Assembly (NCBI RefSeq): GCF_015832195.1 | Contig: NC_052032.1 | Coordinates: 812,618-876,617 of the forward strand | Direction: 5' to 3' | Source: Motacilla alba alba | Taxonomy: Eukaryota > Chordata > Aves > Passeriformes > Motacillidae | Length of the DNA stretch: 64,000 nucleotides | Shown here: piece after piece, positions 11,001 to 33,730 of the stretch | Numbering within the stretch: position 1 is the first letter of the stretch | Layout: each line of letters opens with the position of its first letter | The notes under the pieces: generated by a model | Told to the model about the DNA's origin: nothing | What the model saw: only the letters and a program-made list of their open reading frames with translations | The model's database searches: none | Program-made: the position numbers and the translations under genes

Positions 11001-12617
11001 TCTCAGCAGGAATAACCTGCAGGGCTTTATCCAAGCACTCCCTTAGGGAATTGCCAGCTTCAGGAGGATTGTTGGCATAGCTTGATATGCCTTGCCCTGA
11101 AAAAGAATCAGGATGGGACAGGCTGATGGGAATGGCTTGGGTCAGAGTTGTGGGAACAAGAGGGCACAAGGCAATGAGGGCTGTCGCCTGTTAGCAATAA
11201 AGGTACTTTTCCAGGGTCCCCTGTTCCCCTGAGACCTTACGGACTCAAACGTCCATTCCTCTCCCGTGTCTCCCTTGCTTTCAGCAGTGTCACTCTAGGT
11301 GACACCTTCTCCAGCCAGGACAGCAGCTGGGAGCACCCCAAGGTGGAGGAACAAAAACTGATTCACCATCGACACGTTCCAGTCCCCCCAGTGCATGGGC
11401 ACCACATGGTGCTGAGGACCCCCGGCCACAGCCACAGCTCTCCTGTGCCCGCAGTGCCAGCCCGAGAGACAGGGCTGTCCGGCCAGGTCACCCCAGCCAC
11501 CACTGGAACAGGGCAGGACAGAGCCCATGGCAGGGGAATACTGACCCTGGACATCACAGGACAAGGTCTGGCTGACCACTCCAGTGTCGTTCTCCTTGTT
11601 GGAATCCCACTCGTACACAAACAGAGAGGTGTGGGATGAGCCTGCATCAAACACCATCCCATACTGCAAGGGAAATCAACACGGAATCAAGGTGGACGAG
11701 CAGCCGCCTGGCCCCGGCCCCATTGTGGCCCTGCCAGGGCAGTGGGGCCAGAAGATTCCCCCAAACCTATGTCTGAGGCACAAAACCCATCAGCTGTGCC
11801 ATGGCAGAGCAGAGCCATGGCCTCAGCCCCCCCATGGTGACTAAGGGACTGTCATCCCTCTCCTGAGGTCGGTGCTGCAATGCCAACTCACACAAACATT
11901 TCCTGTTGTTTCCTCATGCTGTTTTATTTTCTTTCATGGTCACATACCTTTTGTGTCTACACTGGCCCCACCTTGGGGCCAGCAACTCTCCCATCTCTCG
12001 TGCTCCCGGCTACCCCATGGCAGCACCCAGCCTGGGCAGGGTTGGCAGGGCCTCTCCAGGAGCACTCAGCCACCTGCCTCTGCCCCATAAAGCCTTCCCC
12101 CTCAGCCAAAGCCCTGCCAGCCCTCCCCAGCAGGGTGGGATGTCATGCCCAGGGCACAACAGGGCGAGGCAGGATGTTTGTGCCATGGGGTGAGGGTAGG
12201 GATGGACTGGGGGGAGCTGGCAGGAACAAAGGGCACGCCGAGTGCTCTGAGCATCTGCCCCAAGGTAATCTCCAAACCTGGCACAGTACAGTGGGGATGA
12301 GTTCCAGAGGAGCCTCCCCCCTGACTTTCTTCTGCCTGCACCTCAAAGTGGGGACAAAACACCTACCCTACTACTGCTAGGCAGGCCCTGATCCCGCTGC
12401 TCCTCCCAGCCCCATGGACCAGCTGCTGGCTCGGAGCACCTGCCCAAGGGGACTGGGCTCACCACAGGTGCTCAGGGACCTTCTCTGGGCTCACCTTGAC
12501 CGTGGGCGGCAGCATCACATCTTCAACCCTCACCAGGCTGAGAAGCAGGGCGATGATGGAGAGTGCCACCAGTGCCCCGATGATGGCACCGGTGAAGGAC
12601 TTCTTCCTGGCAAGCAT
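5040..12617 (-). CDS. ENTPD8: ENTPD8-type ecto-nucleoside triphosphate diphosphohydrolase, complete (9 coding exons, 496 aa)
   Basis: This is a complete second NTPDase. Exons in transcript order are 12617-12495, 11663-11546, 11096-10946, 9983-9824, 9080-8847, 7672-7400, 6797-6687, 5850-5713 and 5222-5040 (1491 bp, about the human ENTPD8 length). All borders are GT/AG. Visible parts are an N-terminal anchor (about residues 4-29), FDAGSSHT (46-53, ACR1), [13 protein letters not shown] (119-131, ACR2), [15 protein letters not shown] (165-179, ACR3), [11 protein letters not shown] (203-213, ACR4), [14 protein letters not shown] (354-367, ACR5) and a C-terminal anchor (about 471-494). All five apyrase regions look intact, so it should be active. 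Exon phases match the + copy, and the 160, 111 and 138 bp exons are equal in length. [16 protein letters not shown] is very close to human ENTPD8. Unlike the + copy it has almost no cytosolic tail (ends LQLWV). The start ATG lies 14 nt inside an exon with acceptor GTTTTCAG, so a 5' non-coding exon is expected upstream. Confidence 0.95.
5311..5690. repeat. Minisatellite, about 29-30 bp monomer in about 59 bp dimers, last intron of the - ENTPD8 copy
   Basis: Alternating units of the types CCCCAACATGGAGCTGGTTC… and CCCCAATATGGGTCTGGCTC… repeat from about 5311 to 5690. The marker ACATGG falls at 5443, 5501, 5560 and 5620, which gives a 58-60 bp higher-order period. The array sits inside the intron between exons 8 and 9 (5223-5712). 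Left-hand copies are more diverged. Confidence 0.85.
6190..6345 (+). mobile_element. CR1 LINE 3' fragment
   Basis: Matches the CR1 3' region: 'catccctggaaatgctcaag', then 'tggaaggtgtccctgccc', ending in 'aattctatgattct'. It lies in an intron of the - ENTPD8 copy, antisense to that gene. Recognised from general knowledge of avian CR1, not from a search. Confidence 0.8.
7058..7206 (+). mobile_element. CR1 LINE 3' fragment
   Basis: Contains 'gtgtccaaggccaggttgga', 'gctgtccctgtccatggcag' and an 'attcgatgattctc' terminus. Intronic in the - ENTPD8 copy (intron 7399-6798), antisense to the gene. Confidence 0.85.
8270..8540 (-). mobile_element. CR1 LINE fragment, diverged
   Basis: Antisense CR1 pattern: 'ctagagcaggctgctcagag', 'atctccagagacaatgactc', 'atgttccagcttgtgaccct' followed by 'tcttgccctggca'. 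More diverged than the neighbouring sense copy. Intronic. Confidence 0.6.
8555..8684 (+). mobile_element. CR1 LINE 3' fragment
   Basis: Contains 'gtgtccaaggccaggttgga', 'ggaaggtgtccctgcccatg' and 'ccttccaacccaaaccagtc'. It lies immediately after an opposite-orientation CR1 copy in the same intron. Confidence 0.85.
9257..9316. repeat. Short tandem duplication (~29 bp, two copies)
   Basis: 'ctctcaggtggtc(a/g)gt' followed by '…gctgctgac'-type sequence occurs twice in succession. Intronic (intron 9823-9081 of the - ENTPD8 copy). Confidence 0.6.
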
Positions 12618-13835
12618 TGGGGGGAAGGCTCCTGAAAACCCAAACACAGGAAAAGTGTGGCTGGACACCTGGGAACGACGGTGTCAGCGAGAGCTGCAAG
12701 GAGACCCGCTCTGAAAGCTGACCCTGTCTCAAGCCGTGCCACTCAGAAACCCTGGTGAATAATCAGATCTTTTCCTGGGAAAAGCACTATTAGGATAAAA
12801 TACAGGGAGCTGGAGGAAAGAGGGGGTGGTTGCCCTGCAGCCTGGCAGAGATGGGATCACAACAATCTCCCAGCTCCCACACCTGGGCCTGGGAGGGGTG
12901 AGAGGAACCCTGCACGGAACAGAAGAGAGCTTGGGGAGCTGCAGAGCCCTCACTGAGGCACTGCAGCAGGGCAAGGAGGGTGTGTTTCACGGGCTGGGAA
13001 GGGCAGCTCACCTGCCCACCCTCCCGGAGCCCTGCCCCAGCTCACCAGGCTGTGCCCCAGGGGGTCCCTTGGGGTCCCTCTGTGCTCCTCCAGTGCAGCA
13101 AACCCAGCTTGGACTTACCTCTTATGTCCTCTGCAAGTGGATACTTCTGGAAAATCTTACCCCCATTATTTTCTCTGAGGGCTCATCAGCCATAGGTGAA
13201 ACTCTTGGGTATCTGTTCTCCTGTTTGTCTTGCAGGTATATATATTCACGGCCCAGTTTGGCATTGCCCTCATCTTCAGCCAGTTAGTTCCTCCTCCTCC
13301 TCATTTGAATAGAGGACAAATCACTCTATTTAACCCTTGTCCCTCTGCTACTCTGGGCTGTCACACCCCTGTTTCTGTTTTCTCTTTGCTCTCCCCAGCC
13401 TTAACATTCCCATTACAAGCTCTCTACAAGGTCTGTAAGAGGTGAGAGTGATAATTGCAGTATCCACTGCCCTGCAAGCTAACAGAGTGGCAGGTTACTG
13501 GTAGGTTTTACCACAGTGAGGTGGAAGCTCACATCAGAGGGGAGGATTGCCCTGCCAGGGGTCTCAGCAGCGCTGGCTGGGCTTTGCCTTGGGAGAGGCC
13601 AAGGCACCCTCATGGCCCACCTAGGACTGTCACTGGTCACCCCTTCCCTGGGTTTGACCCAGCCTTGTGCTGCTCCTGGGGTCCCTGCAGACCCCGAGGA
13701 GAGGTGAGGGACTTGAGAGGACTCAGGACTTCCCTGGGAGCGGAAGGGCTGGGGAACTGGGATCTGCTCTCCCTGGGCCTACGGCCGAGCTGCTTCCTGC
13801 TGCTGCAGCTCCCTGATAAGAGCCGGCTGGGCTAT

Positions 13836-13960
13836 CGCAGGATCTGCACGGCCAGAGCCAGCTCCAGCTGCCTCAGCTGAGCCCAGGCAGGCAATGCCGG
13901 CAGGGAAATGCTGTGCTGGGGAGCTCTCCTTGCCCTGGCCCTGCCCAGCAGCTTGGCCGG
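13836..13960. repeat. Diverged direct-repeat element, copy 1 (pair of 15402-15530)
   Basis: Shares the ordered words 'ggatctg', 'ccagctgcct', 'ctcagctgag', 'ggcaatgc', 'ggaaatgctgtgc' and 'cagcagcttggcc' with the stretch at 15402-15530, in the same orientation. Function unknown. Confidence 0.5.
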
Positions 13961-15401
13961 GTTGCAGAGGTGCTGCTGTGTGCCCTGGCAGTGTCACCAT
14001 GCCCTGACAGCAGGGGCTCCTCACACCTCCGGGCTGCTCCCTCTTCCTGCTGTCCCTAATCTGGGATCTTCCACCTGTGGGCAAGAAGCAGATTCACGCT
14101 CTGAGTCGAGATTTTATTTCACATCTATGCAGAGATGGGTGCTGGGTGGTGAATCGAAGCTGACACACCCTCAGCATGCCAAGTGCCCATTTTTACAAAT
14201 TCGAAGCAACAGAAATGAGCATTTCCCTACAGCTAACTGTAGGAATATAAAAAGGTAAAAGACTTTAGAAAGTGCAAAAAGGCCTCAGAAAATAGACACA
14301 AAGCTTGCCTCTTGCTTTTTGCTTGTATGATATGGACAGATAATAAATCCTAAGTCTGCAACCAGTCAGAGTCCCATCATGTTTGTGAGACGCGGACCGA
14401 TCCAGCAGACTAACCACAACTAGTGCAGCCATTGGTTTTGCAGTCTCTGCCTCGTTTAAAGAGCCCCTGCACACTTCTTTTACTGCTCATACTCTGTGGG
14501 GAAGGGGCTTATGTGAGTAAGGGGAGATCACAGCCTGTGGGCAGGGATTTCACTATGCTATGGGCACTGGAACCACACTAAGTTGTTCCTTGGCTTTGTA
14601 ATTTGATTTATAATGTCCTCCTGCTCTTCACTTGTCGGGTCATGGCTCTCACGTACTGCAGGATTGGTTATTCTCAAGTCTTTCATAAGTTCTTTTGTTT
14701 GTCCTGTACTGCAGTGAATTTTTAACCTTCTCATGGTACTTCATTTCAACAAATCCCCTCTGACATTTAGGGAAATGTCCATAGTGCATTTCCTGTAAGT
14801 CTCACCCTATTTTTGGAAAAACATAGTTGACTCTTACCTGAAAGAACAAAATAAACACAAACTCTTTCATTTTGTGATATGATGGCCTGACAGTACAGTG
14901 TCTGTGGGCTCGTGGCACTTCAACATTCCCATGGCAGTGTCCTTTGGGGTAGCTCCTAAAGTCCAGAGGGTGCCACCACTCCTTCATTCCCACCTCCACA
15001 CAACACACAACCTTTGGATTCACCTGAATTAAGTGGGAGGGGTGGATGAGTGTCCATGCTCTGGAAATCCCCTGCTGACTGCACAGGGCTGTTCTGAGCA
15101 CAGGGGTCTCATCCCTGCTTGGGATAGAGAGGCACCAACCAGCCCTGGTCCCTTAGGGACATGTGGCACTGCCAGTGGCTGTGTGCACCCAGAGCTGACC
15201 AAAACCTCCAGCTCCAAACCCAAACACAGGATAAGCAACTTTTCACTTCACTTTTTCTGTCCCGTTTTGTACTTAAAAAACAGTCCCAGAGGTTTTGTTG
15301 AGGGGCTGTTCCCCCTTGCCCATGCTGGCCCCATGTGCAGCTCTGCAGCTCTGCGAGGTGATGCTGCCCTGGCTGGGCTCTGGCTGTGAACCACAGGATC
15401 A

Positions 15402-15530
15402 CTGGGATCTGTGTGGAAGGACACAGTTCCAGCTGCCTTATCTCAGCTGAGGCAAACGGGGCAATGCTGGGAAGGAAATGCTGTGCAGAGGAGCCCTCAT
15501 TGCTCCTGACTCTCTCCAGCAAGGCCTCAG
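15402..15530. repeat. Diverged direct-repeat element, copy 2 (pair of 13836-13960)
   Basis: Same orientation as copy 1, about 1.57 kb downstream, with the shared core 'ggaaatgctgtgc' preceded by 'ggggcaatgctggga'. Contains 'cttatctcagctgag', which includes a GATA-type word (TTATCT). Confidence 0.5.
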
Positions 15531-18167
15531 CAACACCTGGCTCTGTGCTACACCCAGCCCTCAATTTTCTTCAGACAGTCCCACTCAAAGGGGTGTCTCT
15601 GCTAAATTCAGGGTCTCGGGGGTCTATGGTGTCCGAGCATCCCAGGACTTGGAAGGGCCATGGGGTGCCTGGCCCCCAGGAGCAGCTGCTCTCACGTGGC
15701 TCCCCTCAGGTCCTTGGGCACATCAGCCCCAGCCCTGTTTGGCTTCAGGGCTGTGCTCTGCTGAGAGTGAAATGTGCTATTTGCTCCTGGTTGAGAAAGG
15801 GACAGAGTGTCTCCTTCTGACTTCTGATAGACAAATCTGCTGTGGGGAAGCATGACTAGAGTACACACACACCCCTATTTGATCTGCTTTTGACATGTAT
15901 TTATTTGCCTGTGGCCCTTGCAATGGCTCTGGCACCCAGCAGGGAGTTGCCAGGCTGGTGTGGGGACTCGGTGGGGCTCTAGCCCAGTCACCACTGCCAG
16001 GCTGACGAGTGTTTGTGAAATGACATCACCTCCTCTGCCAACACCTTCCTGGTGCCTTCTGAAAGGAAAGCACCCTGAGTCAGGGTTAAAAAGGGGAGTC
16101 TCATTTCCCAGAACTCAGTTTCTGCTCCAGGAGGTCACCCCCGTGCTGGGATGGGAGGTGCAGGCAGTGGCTCTCAGCATGTCCCATGTCCCCAGAGGAG
16201 CTGCTCCACTTGCTCTTGCTCCATGCTCCTCTGCCAGGCCGTCCCTGGGTCTTGCTGTGACTTGTCCCAGCAGAGACCAGCTCCAGCCCTCCCTTCCACT
16301 GATTCCAGCAGGACTGGAGGAGTTTGGGCCATTTGAAGCTTCCCTGCCCTCAGGTGCTGCCCATGGCAAGCTGCAAGGAGGGGTGGAGGTCCCTTGACCC
16401 ACCCATTCCCAGATGTCTTTTGGGAGCTCTCTTGTCCCTCTGGAGGCCCTGGCCATGCTGGAGCCCGGTCCTCCTGGTGCATGGAGCCCATCTGGGCTGT
16501 GCCAGGCAGTGCTCTGTGCATGGACACGGCGGCGCTGGCTGCTGTCCTGCAGTGTACCTCCCCAGTTTCAGCCGGCTCTCCGGGGCTGCTCCCATCCCTG
16601 CAGGAGCACACGCACACACGGAGAAAGGTGGCAACTGGGGCTGGTACTGCCCCCGTGCCAAAGGAATGCTGCTTTGGCACCTGGGCTGGGCGGGGCAGAG
16701 GCTCCTTCCCCACCAGCCCAGGGTACAGAGGGGCTCAGGGCTGGGATCTGCAGCAGCAGCCCTGGGAAGCTGCACCTCTCTCCCAGGGCATCCACACAGC
16801 CAGACCAGCAGGGCGCTCCCCTGCTGCTGGGTTTGGGAAAGGACCCACCAGCCACAGCAACAAAAAATGAACCCAGAGGCAACATTTTCATCTTTGCCAG
16901 GGTGTACTGCAGCATGGGGAAGAGCTCTGGCTGGGACTTGAGGAGGCCCAGGCCAGACACCTCGATGCTCGCACTGGGCAGGGAATGGGTGTCAGGGTCC
17001 CCTCAAGCTGTGTCAGAGCGGGGAGGCTCCAGCAGGATTTCTCCATGGGGGGTGCTCCCAGAAAGAATTCGGTGTGGCCACAGGCTGGTGTGCCAGCACT
17101 GCACACTGCTGAGTGCCAGGGCAAATGCCACAACAATCTTTGTTCCAGGACTTGGTGGCCCTGGGCACAGCAGGTGACTCCTCTGCACCCAGCACGAGTC
17201 CTGGGAAGGGACACGGGGTGGTCCTGGCTGCCAGACCACTCCCCCACCCCAGCACCCCCACCAGGGCAGCACAGCCAGCACCACTGTTCAATGTTGTGTC
17301 ACCCTTGTGTCCCCACACACCCCGGGGAAGCTGCCTTACCTTGGAGGAGCAGAGCTGGGACACGCTGACCACTGGCTTGTCCCCAAGGCAGCAGCAAAAC
17401 ACTGGCAAAGCCACTTGCAGGTGAGGCGGGTGGCACACGGGGATGTGGCCCACGGGGAGATGTCCCCCTGTCTCGGACGGCACCCCAGTGACAGGGCTGG
17501 TGCTGCTTTGGGACTCAGGGTGCAGGCAGCCCCAGCAGGGCTGGGCAGCAGCAAGGGGCTCCGTGCTGTGCAGCGAGGCTGAGGGATGTGATCATCTGTT
17601 TGATCTTCCTTGGGGCTTATGAGCCCCTTCCTGAGTTTATTAATTAGTGGGTGGTTGACAGCTGTGGGAGTGTCCAAAGGCACCATCGGTCCCCGGGGCC
17701 ACTCTGTGAGTGTCTCCACCTGACTCAGAGGCTTTGCTGCCTGTCCTGCTCCTCTCCTGTCCCTCACCTGCTGCGGCTCCAGTTCCCCAGCGCTGCAGCA
17801 GCCACTGACCCCACACAGCTCCCACCCCACAGCCCCCTCCCAGCCCCACACCAGTGACCCTGTGGCTGCTTCTGACACCCCTCCTGGGACAGCAGGTGAC
17901 AGAACACCCCTGGCCTGTGCACTCGGGTGACTGGGGCGTGTGGCACAACCACAGCAAGAGGGGGATGAGCTCACACTGCTGTGAGCCAAGGGTGACGAGC
18001 AGCAGGCGGCTGCCACCTCCCAGGTGACGTGTGTCCTGGGCTCAGGAGAGCCAGAGAGAGGCTCCAAGGGGAATAACCTGAGCACCTGGGGCAGGTGACA
18101 GCAAGCCCTGGGAGACAGGAGCTGAAGAGCACCTGTGAGGCAGGTCCAGTGCCACCTCAGGGTGTGC

Positions 18168-18260
18168 AAGAATCACAGAGCCTCCTGAGCTGGAGGGACC
18201 CACAGGGATCATCCAGGGCAGCTCCTGGCTCTGCACAGACACCCCAACAATGCCACCTTG
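18168..18260 (-). mobile_element. CR1 LINE 3' end fragment
   Basis: Antisense CR1: starts 'aagaatcacagagcctcctg', then 'gagggacccacagggatcat' and 'cagacaccccaacaatgcca'. Intergenic, between the ENTPD8 pair and TMEM203. Confidence 0.75.
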
Positions 18261-18742
18261 GGCATCCCCGTGACACTGGCACTCCACACACTGGTCTGCA
18301 CTGCCACAGGGAATACTGAATTCCTCCTGTTCTCTGGGGGTCTGGAGGCAGTGCTGCAGCCTAAGCCTGGGGCTCAGTGCGACCTCCCCCTGCAGAACCA
18401 GCACCAGCCGTGCACGCTCCTGCCTCCCCACACCCTCCTTTCCATGTTTAGGAAATGGAGTGAAACACAAAGAAAAATCATATTCCTGTTCAAAAATACA
18501 CACACCAGTGATCTCAACATGATCTCACAAAAGCCTGTCAGAGCACTGAAGGTATGAAGTGCTCAGGGAAGTGAGGGGACAGATGGAAATCCATGAGCCA
18601 GCTGCTGGGCAGGGCAAGGCAGGAGTCTGAGGTGAGTACCAGGAGATCTAAAGCAACCAGCCACCCTCCAGGCAGCAGTTTGAGGCACAACAGCTTTCTA
18701 GGCAAAAAGAATTTATAAATAAAACCAATCCTTCAACGCATT

Positions 18743-18748
18743 TTTATT
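18743..18748 (-). terminator. Poly(A) signal AATAAA of TMEM203
   Basis: tttatt on the + strand reads AATAAA on the minus strand, about 215 bp after the TMEM203 stop codon. It gives a short 3' UTR. Confidence 0.6.
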
Positions 18749-18963
18749 CTAAAATAAAATAACTGTCACGCCCAGCCGTGCTCGCAGGACAGGACAAGGC
18801 AGGAGCTGAGGGGGTACAAACAGGGATGTGCAGCTTTTGGAGAAACGTGATGCTCTGCAACACAGCTGCGAGCAGGGCACTGCCCTGTCCCGGCCTGTCA
18901 CCTGCCCCTCCGCACAGGGACAGCGACGGGAGCGGCCCCGGGCACGTCCCCCCGGCCCGGGAC

Positions 18964-19374
18964 TCAGTTCACGCGGCAGGCCCGGATCATGAGCAGCTGC
19001 AGCAGGATGAAGACGGGCGACATGATGAGCCCGTACCAGAGCTCCCGCGTGTGCTCCACCAGCTTCTGGCACAGCAGCATCTCGAACACGAACTTGAGGC
19101 TGAGGATGGTGAGGATCCAGAAGAGCCGCAGCACCGCCAGGCGCTTCTCGCCGTCCTGGAACAGCCGCACGGACACTATGGTGGTGAAGTAGGTGCTGAG
19201 CCCGTCGGCGGCGAAGAAGGGCACGAACACGATCCACCAGGAGAGCGTGGCGGCCGCGCCGTCCACCTTGAGCACGAGCAGCACGGAGAAGGCGAGCAGG
19301 GCCAGCCCGTGCAGGAAGATCTCGAAGGTGGCGAAGCCGAGCCACTGCACGAGCTCGCGCAGGGAGAACAGCAT
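18964..19374 (-). CDS. TMEM203: Transmembrane protein 203
   Basis: Single-exon 136-aa ORF, the same length as mammalian TMEM203 and near-identical to it as remembered. It starts MLFSLRELVQWLGFATFEIF, carries about four hydrophobic helices and ends MIRACRVN. TMEM203 is an ER-resident multi-pass protein reported to affect calcium store handling and STING signalling. It is divergent from NDOR1, as in human, and the two first exons lie within about 450 bp. The stop is TGA at 18966-18964. Confidence 0.97.
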   Translation of the reverse strand: MLFSLRELVQWLGFATFEIFLHGLALLAFSVLLVLKVDGAAATLSWWIVFVPFFAADGLSTYFTTIVSVRLFQDGEKRLAVLRLFWILTILSLKFVFEMLLCQKLVEHTRELWYGLIMSPVFILLQLLMIRACRVN

Positions 19375-19394
19375 CGTCCGGCGCTACGGTTACC

Positions 19395-19665
19395 GCACCG
19401 CCACCGGCCAACCGGCACCGGCACCGGCTCCGGCCCTTGACCCGGCAACGGCACCGGCACCGGCACCGGCCCTTGACCCGGCAACGACACCGGCACAGGC
19501 CCTTGACCCGGCGCCGGCCCGGCAGCGGCACCAGGCACCAGGCCCGGCCCTGACACCAGCCCCAGCCCCTGAACCGGCACCAGGCACCAGGCCCGGCCCG
19601 GCCCGGCCCTGACACCAGCCCCAGCCCCTGAACCGGCACCAGACCCGGCCCGGCCCGGCCCGGCG
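19395..19665. repeat. GC-rich minisatellites in the TMEM203/NDOR1 promoter interval
   Basis: Two families are adjacent. Family 1, with marker 'cccttgacccggc' at about 19433, 19470 and 19500 (30-37 bp spacing), is separated by (ccggca)n-like runs. Family 2 is a 59 bp unit containing 'tgacaccagccccagcccct', with copies at about 19548 and 19607. The array starts about 20 bp upstream of the TMEM203 ATG, so part may be 5' UTR. Confidence 0.8.
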
Positions 19666-19669
19666 GCGC

Positions 19670-19808
19670 GGGGCGATGGCGTCACGGTGAAAGGCGACAG
19701 GCGGATGACGTCATCAGGCGGGGAGACGGTGAGCGGGGAGTCCCGGCGGCTCAGCCTCGATGATGATGTCAGCGTGAGCGGTCGCGCAGTGGTGACGTCA
19801 GAGGCGGG
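19670..19808. promoter_or_regulatory. Divergent TMEM203-NDOR1 promoter with two perfect CRE sites
   Basis: Palindromic TGACGTCA occurs at 19706-19713 and again at 19793-19800, with a near-match TGATGTCA at 19764-19771. The block is CpG-rich and has no TATA box. This fits a housekeeping bidirectional promoter bound by CREB/ATF factors (a family-level expectation). The NDOR1-side splice donor follows at 19825. Transcription starts cannot be placed from sequence. Confidence 0.7.
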
Positions 19809-19824
19809 ATGGGGCCCGTCCATG
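19809..19824 (+). other. NDOR1: Visible 3' part of NDOR1 exon 1, ending …CCATG|GTGAGT
   Basis: A perfect GTGAGT donor at 19825 follows an ATG at 19822-19824. The next exon begins at 20809 with another ATG straight after its CAG acceptor. Joined, the reading is ATG-ATG-GCA-GAA, so the upstream ATG is in frame. An earlier ATG at 19809, in strong context (GGG ATG G), would be out of frame. The exon's 5' boundary is unknown. Confidence 0.6.
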
Positions 19825-19909
19825 GTGAGTCCCGCAGAGCGGCCGGGCCGGGCCCGGGGCTGGGGCTGCTCACCTGCAGAGGAGACGCCCCGGGAGCCCC
19901 TGCCAGGGC

Positions 19910-20215
19910 CTAAAGGGGCTCCAGGAGAGCTGGAGGGAGACTGGGGACAAGGCATGGAGGGACAGGACACAGGGAATGGCTTCCCAGGGCTGGATGGGAT
20001 GTTGGGAATTAGGAATTGTTCCCTGGCAGGGTGGGCAGGCCCTGGCACAGGGTGCCCAGAGCAGCTGGGGCTGCCCCTGGATCCCTGGCAGTGCCCAAGG
20101 CCAGGCTGGACAGGCAGCTTGGGAGAGTGGAAGGTGTCCCTGCTCATGGCAGGGGTGGCACTGGATGGGCTTTAATGTCCCTTTTAACCCAAACCAGCCT
20201 GGCATTCTGCGATTT
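19910..20215 (+). mobile_element. CR1 LINE 3' fragment (~300 bp)
   Basis: Long CR1 match: 'gctccaggagagctggaggg', 'gggtgggcaggccctggcac', 'ggaaggtgtccctgctcatg', ending 'ggcattctgcgatttta' and a T/A-rich tail. It lies in the first intron of NDOR1, in sense. Confidence 0.85.
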
Positions 20216-20574
20216 TATTTTTTTTATTATGATTTAATTTATTATTATTCTGTGGGCACATGGTGATGGCAGCTGTTTGCAGCACAGACAGGTGCCAGGG
20301 CTGGATTCCCTCCAGGCTGGGCCCTTGCTCTGTCAGAGTCTGGCTGAGAGCTCCGTGTGGTCTCACCTTTGTCTGTCGCTGAGCCTCCAGGCTCTGCCCC
20401 AGCCCCCTCAGGTGAGGGAGGATTCCCAGGGCGCACAGGAAGATTACACCAGGACTGGGGAACAGCCGATCCCAGGGCTGTGCTCAGCCTGTGCTGGTGA
20501 GGGCAGTTCAGCAGGGCAGGATGTGGATTTTAGTTCCTCCCCTGGCCTGGCAGTGGAGATAAGGAGCACAGTAG

Positions 20575-33691
<13,117 letters not shown>

Positions 33692-33724
33692 GCCTGGCTC
33701 CCTGCCTCCCCTCCCCACTGCCTG

Positions 33725-33730
33725 AATAAA
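33725..33730 (+). terminator. Poly(A) signal AATAAA of NDOR1
   Basis: Canonical AATAAA 34 bp after the NDOR1 TGA (33689-33691), giving a very short 3' UTR. Confidence 0.85.

Larger units (their letters stand above)
12632..18742. other. Intergenic stretch upstream of the - ENTPD8 copy and downstream of TMEM203
   Basis: No coding exon could be supported on either strand; open frames are short or compositional, without recognisable domains. Visible content: the 5' region and promoter of the - ENTPD8 copy (position not determined), a TATATATA at 13237-13244, a diverged direct duplication (13836-13960 and 15402-15530), an AT-richer block at about 14080-15250, GC-rich sequence at 16.3-18.1 kb, and an antisense CR1 end at 18168. 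I looked for TPRN and NOXA1, the genes expected from mammalian synteny, and did not see them. Confidence 0.6.

Noticed and set aside
14265..14474. Possible retroviral or LTR remnant in the AT-rich block
   Set aside because: No LTR ends, primer-binding site or pol/env motif could be identified, so it was kept only as a compositional anomaly.
12700..18900. TPRN or NOXA1 orthologs expected near TMEM203/ENTPD8
   Set aside because: Looked for their domain signatures in all frames and saw none. They may be lost, elsewhere or too diverged.
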